The notes below the pieces were generated by a model that ran no database searches, had not been told where the DNA came from, and saw only the letters and a program-made list of their open reading frames with translations. Both the position numbers and the translations under genes were made by a program. Positions 10,501-21,073 of a stretch of DNA of 64,000 nucleotides are shown here, in pieces; position 1 is the stretch's first letter; each line of letters starts with the position of its first letter. Location: positions 26,226,001-26,290,000 of the forward strand of contig CM075101.1 of NCBI GenBank assembly GCA_037576195.1, given 5' to 3'. This stretch comes from Phytoseiulus persimilis (taxonomy: Eukaryota > Arthropoda > Arachnida > Mesostigmata > Phytoseiidae).

Positions 10501-13500
10501 CGTCCTTATTGTCGCTTTCTTCCCTCGTGTCTGAGCTGAGTTCCGCTCCAAACTCGGTCACCTGTAACTCGAGACGCACGATCATTCTCGCGCTCTGCTG
10601 TCCGTCCGTTGGAGCCTCAATCGAGACAGAACCCGCTGATGACCCACCTCAGTTAAGGAAGCGCTCATGGCGGCACCAGGACCGGAGCCATCGTCGGGTG
10701 GGGACAGTGTTTCGGACGGAGTTCGGATTGCTCCCGAATGGCTCTGTCGGTCGTGAGCTGCGCCGCTGAGCGCAGATCCCTCCATGGAACAACCTGTCAG
10801 TGAAAGAACCTCACGGATACCATGTTCTCCCCAAAGCTCATCACCAGATTTCTGAGGAGCAACTTCCTCATCGACCACGATCGCGGGCACCTGCTTCGGG
10901 CTCTGTAAATCAGAAGAAATCATGAGGCTATCGGATCCCTCTCAGGAAGCTGCGGAGCTCGGAAGTAATCGACCCCGATCAACGGAATCCAGATTGCGCC
11001 CCCACGGCCTTCGAGGTAAGTTCGGGAGACGCAAAGGCCGTCTTGTATCAGCCATTCACCGTCTGCGCACCTTTGGACCTTCGTCGTACGGGCCTTCCTC
11101 TTCCCCTGAACTGTCCGTGATACTGAGAGTAAGTAGATCTTCCGTAGAGTTTCCTTCGTCTTCCGCGTCCTCCTCATCTTGCTCTTGGCATTCGGTGTCT
11201 CTGAGCTTTTTAGTGGAGTCAATGACCAGCGGCGACACTTTTGGCACTCCCGCCGGCTTCTTACGTCGTATCGTCGAATAGTCCCCTTCAGTTCCTGCAA
11301 AAAGGGCGCGCTCAATGAGTCGTCTCGTGACAGCCTTCCTGATTCCAAAGGCGCAGACGGCACGACAAGGGCCACACACAGGGGTCACCACACAGATTTA
11401 CAGGAAGCAATTCGCGTAGCTCTAGTGCTGATGCAATGTGAGTGTCTGAATGATCGTCGTGACGAAGTCAAGCTCTCCTCCTCCTGCTCGGTCCCAATCT
11501 ACTTCGGATGTTCTGACAATGAGCGTGGGGGTGAAACTAGGAGTGCTAGCCAGCGAGCCCTCTTCGGGAACATGGTGCCGGTTCGAGTGAGCCAGAGAAC
11601 TGTCGGACGGAACTTACTCAGGAAGCTATACTCGAGCTGGAGGAGGGCTTCTCCGGGCTGATCTGGGATTGTTGAACGTTCGATTTAGGTATTTTTCGTT
11701 TTGTTCGAGAATCTTCATCCCTCCCTACAGGGAATCTCGGGACGCGCCTCATTGCGTTCAACGTCAGGGACGAGAACCTCAGGACGGAACGAGTTCTACA
11801 TTTGCAACATTCCGTCAGAGTCAACCGTTCAGCGGGATTGTCCCGTTGTCATCGAAGATCGGCAAACCCAGAATGTTAAACACACGAGGCGAAATCCGGC
11901 GCTAGCGAAGCCCATCCACCACAGCACGCTTGAGGCTTGCTCCTTACCACCTTCTGTTGTCTGGCCTAAGTTTACGCGCTGGTGTTGTCCAGCGATCTGC
12001 TCTACCAGTGCTACATATGAGATGCCGCCGCCTGAACTCAGATTACTGCTCTGTCGCATTCGACCGAAACAAAGGGGTTAGAAGCACAGCTCAGAGAATT
12101 TCTGCGTTCAAGCACACTCGATTAGTTTACCTAAATCTCAGCTCCACATCAGAAATATAGAGGAATATGCGCAAAATTTGAGAAAGCAGGCAAAGGTTCG
12201 GAGTTTTCAGCAGATGATGCAATTGCTTTCAGAATTCACTGGCCGCTTCTTCTTGCTGTTCACTTCCAACTCCTTGAACGTAGCGTTTAGCTCGTTGAGA
12301 GCTGAGTTCACGCTCGCGCTGCGCAGGCTCTCGCTCAGATCGGGCTGGGCGTCTCGAAGGAGGGGAATTCCTTCGGTCGGCAGGGTCCCTTTTTCGTGCG
12401 AGAAATCCATCAATCTCTTGAGCTCTGGCTCGTGGTCGCTGCCGCTGCTCGGGTAAGCCCAGTCGACGCTCAGGTCAGAGCTGGATTGATCGCTAACGCC
12501 CTCGAAATTCGCGTCAAACATTTTCACTCTTGACGGTTTAACCGGTTCGATGAACTCTTCTTTGTACTTGAGGCTGTTGGTGGACGGGCGTCGGAGCATC
12601 CTCGGCGGCGGGCTCGGCTCCACCGGCGCCGCGGTGTTGTTCGAGACGACCGGGAAAGATGACTGAGGCGCGATGACCTGTTGAGCGATTTCCCGATTGC
12701 CGTTCATCGGCGGAGGCTTCATTTTAGTCAGGCTGAGCCTTCGAGGAGGTTTGACAGGTGCCGATGCGAGCTCGTGCAAATCGAGGTCTCCAAACGAGAG
12801 GTCGCAGCTATTACGCCTGAGGAAAGGCGAATCCCGCACTCTTGACGGCCCGGAGAACTCCCTGTCGGCTTCGAGGGCGCGTCTCAGGAAAGCTCCCTCG
12901 GAGATGCTCTCCATCGAATCGCACTTCCCTCGTTCCAGTATGAGACTGTTCCGTTTCTTGAAGTTCTCCGCTAGCTTGCTGTCAGATGTTCTCCTCATGA
13001 ACGCCGGTCGAGGGATGGCGTTCACAGACTCGCTCGAAATCGATCTGTCGTACCGCTGCTCACTCGTCGCTCGGGACTTGAGGCACGGAGCGGGTGAGTT
13101 CTGGACACTCAACGACTCCGACAGGCTCCTGCGGTAAGCAGGCCTCGACGTGGCAGCCGTGTCTATTTTCGGTTTCGGAGGCGGCAGAGGAGCCCGCGAC
13201 GTGACCGACTTCATAAACCTGTCGCAGTCCCTCACGGGTTCGTTGCCAGGACGCGTGGACGAGAGCTCCCGATCGGAATCGCCCGGAAACGCGGATGTCC
13301 CGCTCCGTGACCGACCTCCACCGAATCGTTCCCGCGCAATCCCTCCCTCTCCCCGGTCGTTGACGAGACTCCCCATGGAAGCGTTGATCGTAGGCCTTAG
13401 AACCATCGAGTTTTTTATCAACGGAAACGAAACCTTGCGGTGCACCACTGGCTCCATACGAACGTATCCGGAAAACAAATCGACCATGCTGGACGCTCGA

Positions 13501-16500
13501 GTGGTGTTCGAGGCCGCTACCATGGGAACGTCTTTATAGATTGGAGCGTGAAGATGGACCGGCTTATTTGGGTTAATTTGCGAAACTCGGCAATGCTTGT
13601 TACCGCTTGTTGAATTTCTACGGTTGTTATTACTAAGCGCATCTCGTATCGCAACTGGTTCAGACGGTGGGGAGGGTGTTGACGGTGCGCAAAGGAAGCG
13701 AGTGGGTGCGCCAATGCTCAGAGTCGACTCAGAAGAGTCAGACAGCTCGAAATCCCGGAGCATTCGTTTCCTCGCTCCTACTGTAATCAAAGATTTACTC
13801 AAGCAAACCGGTTCATTCGTCAACTCTTCAACAAAAACTCAGACTCTCCCTCGCACGAGTCGTCAGGCTCCCAACTTGAGGCGAGACAGCTCCTCTGAAA
13901 TATCGCGCGAGCTCCTCCGCGTCCCAGTTCACAGCCGCACGGTAGGTGCACTCGTCAATGATTTCCGTGCTCCCCAAGAAACCGGTGCTGATGAAACTAG
14001 CGAATTTCACCTTCCGTGACCGAAACGTCGACGTGAGACGGCAGGACATCGTCTTACTCACAGGCCCCGTCTAGTTGATCGCCGTCTTGGCGCTTAACCA
14101 TACACGGAATTTCGAGGATACACTATCATAGGTGAATATCTTGGGACGATTCGGAATAACCGAAATCTCTCCAACAGATCACGAAAAAAAAATACGCGTA
14201 CCATCTGAAATCTCATCGTGAGTGCCCGCAGACTTCGAGTCGGTATCTCCTTTGAGCGACTGAGAAGCTCCAGCCTGAGAAGGATGCGAATCCGAAGCGT
14301 ATTCGTAGTCGCTATCAACATCGTCTGTCGTCGCGCCTGAAATCGTATGCGGTGCGCATGCTACAGTATTCCCACAGCCAACAGTGATCAACGATATGAA
14401 GACATTTACGACGAACATACAATCACGCCCACAGCATTCAAGTTCAAGAAGCATTGATTGAAATTATGCGATCGCATGGGATAATACATGAGCGGAGAAA
14501 CGTGCTCTCGAGAGACGCGATCTTGGCGAGTTTTTTTAAAAGGGAGGAACCAATCTTCGGAGGTACTGTGGGAACTCGTCCTGGGAGTCGTGATTATGCT
14601 CGAAGCGTTTGACTGATCGAATCCGAGGTCATCGGAACATCGAATCACCTTCATCTTTCTCAGTGGAACTCTCGTCGTCAGTTGTTTCGGAGCTGTCGCA
14701 ACAGCTCTGGTTGTGCTTCTTCGACCACGTTTCGGCAAGATGTCTCGTGGCGTCCGCTGTCAACGACCGATGCAGCTGTTCGTCTTCACCCACTTGTACA
14801 GCCACCTGCACCATCATTTCGTCTTCATCCTCGTCTGTGCTCAGGTTTTCGATATCGTCATCGGTTTGAACTTCTGTGGCGCCCAGGTTTCTCTGGGTCA
14901 GCTCCTCTTCTTCGAGCTCCGAGTTCAGGAAATCGTCTTGATCCAATTCAGAGGCGTCGCCCAAGTTTTCAAATTCGGCTCGTTCGGGTGTTCGATCGCT
15001 GGGGAAACGTTGGTGTCAGAACTCTTCCCTCTTCTACGAAATCACCGCTCCTTCGATACGCGAGGGTCGGGAGACAGAGCTCCGAGACAGCGCTCGTCTG
15101 CCGCTCGTTGCACTCACCGATTGATGTCTATAAGACTACTGCTGATACCGGGTCTGAGTGTGTGATCGGGCGTCATTCGAATGGGTGTTGATGATTTGGG
15201 GAGTTCTTCTCGCTTCGGCTCCTCTCTGCAAGTTCGATTCGTGATACGTTATGCGATGGGCTTCACTCATGGATGATTCCGTGCTGTTATGAAAATCCAC
15301 GAAACCACACGCGTGCAGCGCCTGGCTTGGGTCGATAATCGCCCCTGTCATCAAGGAAACAAACATACGTCTTTGGTAGTATCTGCGCTGGTCTAGGCTC
15401 CTCCTGCAGGAAAGCCTCTTTCCTCCGCATCATCTGAGACCATCTCTCCGACGGCCTCTCCATTCGGAAATGAGCAACGCAGAAGAATTTTCCTTTGCAC
15501 ACACCCGACGTATCGTAAGCGTACGAACCGATCCGAAGGTTCTCGTTGCAGTACTCGCATCGGAGACAGGACCTGTTCGAACATGCGTTAGTGCCAACAG
15601 CAAACGGTTTAGATGAATACCTAGGAAGTCAGCTAGCGCGAAGCTCACAGCAACCTGTTACTGAAACTTCGGCAACCAGTTTAGCTAGGATAGCCACACT
15701 GAGCACCTACTTCCGGGCAATGTTCTGTCCGTGCGCTCGACACCAGCTGTAACGGCAGAGCTAACCGTATTTTTCGGAGATAGCTCTTCCGAATCGACAT
15801 CAAATGCAGTTCAAATCACTGCGGAACAAGCGGCACTGAGTGTCCGATCGAACATCATCAGTGCTGGGGGAGGAGTTGCGCCTGCCAACATCAACAGCGA
15901 GGGCCGGAACCAGAACGTTGCCGCGGCCGCCGCCGTCGTTGACCGCATCTACTCCGCCTCCTTCTCATCCGCCTCCACCTCGAACTCTTCGGGAATATAA
16001 ATGAGTCATCGATGGATCACTAACCGGTGGAAGAAGTGACCTTCGGCGCTGAGTCTGTCTATGAGGTACACTCGTTGACCGCAGAAGTAGCACAAGTCTG
16101 AAGATTCCTGAACTGGTGGGGACTGACTGCGCACGCAAGCATCCGCGTCGATATCGGGCCCTGCTTCGATTGGAGGCGTTTTCGTGCGGAATGCAGCGAT
16201 CTCGAGCTCACATGAGCCCCCACTCGACGAGCCAGGCAAATCTTCGTAACTTGTGGTACTGGATGAGCCACTGGTATCGTGGTCCTGCGGCAGAAACACT
16301 CAAATCAGGCCGAGTTTCTCGACGACGATGCTTCTTGAAAAACTGAGATAGGTGATTCACTTGCCTTGTTGTGGTCTCTCCTTAGGTACTTGTTGACCTT
16401 CGGGGGGTTCAGTCGATGCAGAGGACGATTCTGCTGGGCTTTGACATCGAGCATATTCTTCAGCTGGGCAACTTTGTTCCGTCCACGTTCCCCGGCGTCC

Positions 16501-19500
16501 ATTATAGCACCACCGTCTTTGAGCTGTCTCTCGACCCTTTGCAGTTGCTCGTCGATCACGCCATACTTCGCCCTTTCGGGGGCTTCACCTCGTAATCGAC
16601 CCTCCATTTGTGACCGTTTGTCTCGGAACAGCTCCTCGAAAACCTTTTGGGAAACATTGAAGACTCACAAAGCATTCTACGAACGATTGAGCGTACAGTC
16701 AGACCATTCGAGGAAGACCATCCAGCATTCTCCACTTATCATTCAAAACCCTGACGATCACTCAACACACTCGTGCCAGAGAACATAGCACTGGATCACT
16801 CGATTCATTTCATTCGAATGCTGAACAACGCACGCCAACGAAAACATGATCCAGCGGAGCTGGCTCGGAGTCGACAGAAAATGAGATTGAAAAAAGCTCT
16901 TCCGAGTCCGAATATTTCTTTTTTAATGGAGTTCTGATCGTTCCGAGTTGGGAAACGCTCCTTGAGAACTGATCTTTGTATTAAAATGATCGTATATCGT
17001 CAAAAGTACCCCAAAACGTTGCGAGCACTCTAAGTCGATGTAACAAACTGCCCATTCAAGCATTCAAACCATCGATGCTCATCACTAGAGCCCGTGCTTT
17101 CAAGCATTCTTCGTCAATTTTTCTGTCGATACCCATGAATGTATGGGGGGGAGGGGGGGGGGGGGCTCATGAGTGTCCTATGAGAAATGCTTCAAAGTAA
17201 GAGCTCCATTCATAACATTCAAGGGTGCCTACCACCATGTGGTGGAGTCTCTTGCTCTTCCGTTCGAGCGGAAGGTCAATCTAAATTCCTCACAAAAACT
17301 AGTTCCATCACGTTCCTCTCGAAACTCGCAACTCTTGAACGTCCCCATCGAGCATCTCTAAGGAGTCAAAACTCACTCGCTCTTTCGGCGCCTGGCCGTT
17401 TTCCCGAAGATGGAGTCTATCGACATCGTTGTAGTTCTCGCAAGAGCCTAGTTGGTTAGTCTGAGGCAGGGTATCTACCTGAGGTTTCTCGACCTTCTTT
17501 TTCTCTGCTTTGGTCCCTTTCTCTCGTTCTTTTAGACGTTCCTCAAGCAAGCGAACGTTCCAGTCATCCTTGCCGATTTTTCCGACGTAGTGTCCGGGCG
17601 GTCCATCTTTCTTGACTCTACCCTTCTCCAAGTCTAGCAGCTGTTTTTGCAGTTCCCGGATCGTTGGTCGTTGACCTGAAAATCACGAGAAATGTCTCCA
17701 GAGCTCGTCGATTCACGCGAGACAACACAACATAAGCCCCGGAGTTTCGACGTAGGGATCGTATATTTTACGGGAGCGCATCTCTGACACAAACCTCCCA
17801 GGCTCTTCCTCGTGGAGACTTGACTGTGACCGGGCTGCTCGTTCAGGGGTCGCTGTCCTGTCGAATCGAGTTTGAACTGTTCTTGGATCCTCTCCTTCCG
17901 TGCGGAGAAAGCGCGCTTATCCATCGTGTCCACAACTCGCTCCAACTCCGATGAGACCATTTCGGATCGGACACCGCCGTGGCCGCGCATCATGGCTTCG
18001 AGATGAGCGCGCGATCTGTACGCACGTTCGGTGAGCTTGGATCTCTTGGCGGCCTCCGGTGTGGAGGTTTCATCAGTGGCCAGATTAGGTTCGTCGTATA
18101 CTGACTTGCTGCGGCCGTCGCGCAGCGTCCTAGAACCTCTGTACTCTTCCACAGCAGCACGGAGATTAGGACGAGGCGCGGAGGGTCGAGAGCTTTCGTG
18201 CTCTTCAAGCAGATCGGCGAACTAGAACAGAGGCCGGAGGTGAATTACTCGGTTTCTCGACTCCGATGTCCAGCACGTGAGCGGAAAAATATCATAACTC
18301 GAACTAGCTCACCTTATAAACCGGCCTCCCGGTGCGAGGAATCGCTCCGCGGAATATTTCGTACACCTGAGTGAGGTAGCTGACCATTGTCAGCTTGTCG
18401 GGTACTTCGCTAGCTTCCATGTCGGCGCCCGTCATCACCGGGGGAATTCCGTACTCCTTCTCGAACAGATCGAAAACGCGCTGACAATTGGCCGCGACGT
18501 CGGTCGGGTTGATTTCGTTCGGATGCCCGATGAGCTCGGGTCGGTATCGATGGAGAATCGCCGTCAAAGCTCTTCCGTCCCGCCAGCATGAGGTCATGTC
18601 ATCGACTCGAATGTCGTACTGGTAAACTTGTCTCTCGCACCACAGCTGCAAACTATCCGGATTCACAATACTCCTGTTCCGGATTCTTTTGCGCGCCATG
18701 CTCGTCATTTGCATCTCAGTGTCCGGTATCTCGAACGTCATCGTTTCCATATCACAGAGGTGAGTCACTTCGCCGGGGAGTACTTTCGCCTCGCCTAGGT
18801 TCATGTATCGTGTGGCGGGGTTGATAGTATAATGGTTGAAATCTTTGTTGATGTTTTCCGGTTTCGTCTGGTTGAGGAGCCGATAGATGGATTCGCGCTC
18901 GGCGATCACTTTCACCGGAGGTTGGCTTTCCCACGCCTTCATCATCCACGCGGTGTCCAGTGCGCTCAGAAATCCCCTGGCACAACCCGATCCCGTCGGC
19001 CAGAACGGCTCGAGCAATGAATCGCCGACGAGGCACAAGAGGAGTTTCTTGCCCTGTCGCTCGACCATCCGACTCGCGTTCTCGGACGCGAACATCGAGG
19101 TGAAGTCGAACATGGCGACGTCCGGTCGTCCGAAGTGATTCACAGCAAACTCCAGGTTGGGCAGTTGGTTTTTCGTCGCAAATCGGGCCGCATCCGACGC
19201 GTACTCCAGGAGCGCCGCGTTGTTGACGTTTTCCGGTTTGAGAAGGTTCGCGACGTCACCGTAGTCGTTGATGATGACCCGTCGCTCGATGAGCGACTGC
19301 TTTTTCGCGGTCATGACGAAATAGTGTGTGTCGTCCTTGTAGTAGACGATGTTTTCGAGATCGATGCCCGTCACCATTTGCATGTCCCGAAAGAATTTCT
19401 GGTTGAAAATGAACGTGACTCCAGAGATCTCGGGAACCTTGTTTTCCTCTTGCGTTTGACGATTGATGAAATTCGCCGTGATCCCAATGGCGAGTTTTCC

Positions 19501-20716
19501 GCGGAATTCGTTCCGAGCGAAGCCCTGGAGGGAAGAGAATGTTTACCTCAGCTCGAAGATCTAAGATATTGAGGAATGGGCTGAATCCGTCATCCAATGT
19601 CAAAACTAAGCCTCTTCGGGCTTTCTCTGCAGTCCCGCGGGAAAGGCGCTCTCGAAGCCGTGCCTACCTGAATGGTGTTCCGTTTGCCATCGGCACAAAC
19701 GAGGAAGTCGAATTCGTAGTTCGAAGCCTCGTGTCCGGAGGGTGAGAGCAGGGCTCTCCAACCAGTCTTCACGCCGTCAATTTCGGCGGGTTCCACGAGA
19801 CCTTCGAAGGTGACGTTTTCGTGGATCTCCACGCCCAACAACAGGCAGACCTGCGGGAAAAAGTATTGCGTTGTCGTCGACATCCTCGCCCTTCGCTTTC
19901 CTGAATTCACCCGTGATGCAGACGAGGTACGAACCTTCAGCAGAATGAGCTGCAACTGCCTAATCGATATGTGGTCGATGCTGCCGGCGCAGAATTTTCC
20001 GAAAAATTTCTTCGCTCCCAATTGTCTCAGATCAGAAATCACGAACGGCCAAAGATGGAGAACATTGTTCCGCGAGAATCGATCCCTCTTCTCAATTACC
20101 ACGACCTGAGAGGAGGAATTCAGGTTGCACTCAGTTGCCTCATGTGGCAAGTTCATTAGTCTATTCCCGGCTACCAAGATCGCTGGGACGAGCTAAGTCA
20201 GGCATTCCACGAACCTTTGCCCCGAGAAGTTGGGCTTCGATGGCCGTTCGGAGACCGACTGGCCCTGCGCCGATGATGAGTACGCGCGTGTTCTCGCAGG
20301 CACGACCCTTCTGATACTCTTTTTGTGCGGCTCGCTTGTCCAATTTCGCCCAAAGATTTCTTGCTTTCCACGTGTCTAGTTTGGCTTTCAGTTTGGGGTA
20401 GAATTGATTGATCGGAGCGGGAGTCAGCTGGAGGAGGTCTGTGATCTGGGTAGCAACGAAAAGGTTATCTCACTGGAACCGAGTTCAGCCTCTGATTCAA
20501 CTTTTCCATTCAGGCATTTCCGCGCCACCGGTCTCTGGAGATTCTTCCCGCAGAACGACGACTCACTTGTCGGTACGACGAAAGGACGTGTTTGAAGGTG
20601 CCGGCGGACGTGAACACATCGAATTTAGGGCTGATGTATCCAGTCGGAGTGCCAGTTGGTTGGCTTTCTCCGTTAGGGCCGGGCCCCACCGGACTCGTCT
20701 GCCTGTTGGCAGGCAT
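6943..20716 (-). CDS. Mical: MICAL F-actin monooxygenase, long isoform
   Basis: Flavoprotein monooxygenase that oxidises actin methionines to disassemble filaments downstream of plexin. Nineteen coding exons: 20567-20716, 20215-20445, 19935-20105, 19668-19850, 18313-19524, 17795-18221, 17377-17675, 16365-16643, 16025-16284, 15369-15572, 14649-14998, 14202-14336, 11071-11294, 10648-10902, 10372-10561, 9625-10260, 8541-9522, 7733-8416, 6943-7546. The total is 7476 nt, or 2491 residues, and every junction is in phase. Order of domains: FAD monooxygenase (about 25-490), CH (about 535-640), LIM (1049-1115), a long Ser/Pro/acidic disordered region, then bMERB (about 2290-2450). The start ATG at 20716 is the first in its open frame. 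One intron uses a GC donor. Exon 12 can join either exon 13 here or an alternative last exon. A second MICAL paralog is not seen in the window. Confidence 0.93.
12207..13780 (-). CDS. Mical: MICAL alternative terminal exon ending in a CaaX box
   Basis: A 1574-nt exon with a good acceptor (gattacag|TA) in the same phase (1) as the exon-13 acceptor at 11294, so exon 12 can splice to either. It adds 524 codons and stops at 12207, giving a 1824-residue protein with monooxygenase, CH and LIM domains but no bMERB. Its sequence is disordered and Pro/Ser/Arg-rich. It has repeated hydrophobic-RR-x-S/T units (MRRTS, LRRNS, LRRPS, PRRLS, NRRNS) and polyproline stretches (LPPPKPK, PSPPPR). The last four residues are CIIC, a C-a-a-X prenylation motif, and the preceding segment is Lys-rich (KKKRP). 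Shorter MICAL isoforms lacking the C-terminal Rab-binding module are known in insects; prenylation is my inference. The exon could alternatively be a separate gene, but its lack of its own start and its phase match argue against that. Confidence 0.72.
15369..16284 (-). CDS. Mical: MICAL exons 9-10: LIM domain
   Basis: Exons 16025-16284 and 15369-15572 joined in phase 2. Zinc ligands start with C-x2-C (CYFC, residues 1049 and 1052). The H and C of HFFHRSC, then CEYC, KGKFFC and AHF complete a standard double-finger LIM. An intron splits the domain at the Arg of HRSC. The next exon begins [13 protein letters not shown], the segment that directly follows the LIM domain in MICAL proteins, which confirms the join to 14998. 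Confidence 0.93.
17145..17165 (+). repeat. Poly-G run in a MICAL intron
   Basis: Twenty-one bases, all G except one A, inside the 733-bp intron between exons 7 and 8 of MICAL. On the MICAL transcript this is a C run. Confidence 0.8.
18313..20716 (-). CDS. Mical: MICAL exons 1-5: FAD monooxygenase and CH domains
   Basis: Residues 1-649. The dinucleotide-binding GxGxxG motif reads GAGPVG at residues 109-114, followed by [10 protein letters not shown] and HLWPF, which are near-invariant in MICALs. The second FAD motif (ADGKRNT) closes exon 4. Exon 5 carries [20 protein letters not shown], the GD motif in [12 protein letters not shown], and the conserved segment [13 protein letters not shown]. 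The same exon ends in the calponin homology domain, recognisable from [23 protein letters not shown] and the MTGADM motif. This is the catalytic half and is shared by both isoforms. Donors of exons 2 and 3 are the unusual but valid AAG|GTTCGT. Confidence 0.95.
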
Positions 20717-21037
20717 TGGCCCTGTCAGGAGGCCTTTTGGCCTAGGGCCTGGTGATCCCTTATCGCATCCTATGACGACCGCTTTGCTATTGTGTGTCCG
20801 CTCATTTGGAGATCACTGACGATGCTTCCGGTGTGTTTCACTGTTGCGTTGATTTCGGGTTTATACACTGCGAGGAAGGAGACCATTTTTACATCACTGT
20901 ATCGCTCCTGTCACACCCTTGTAATTCTCTCTCATCATTGCTCGAGTGCTTGTGGCTGTTTTCCCCTCTTCGGAGAGGTTCCCGCGTCGGATGTTTTTCC
21001 TCGCCAATCGCTCGATGGAAACAATGCGGAGGTGATT

Positions 21038-21073
<36 letters not shown>

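Noticed and set aside
12697..14019. Long plus-strand frames (146, 129 and 140 codons)
   Set aside because: Antisense shadows of the MICAL alternative terminal exon and neighbouring sequence.
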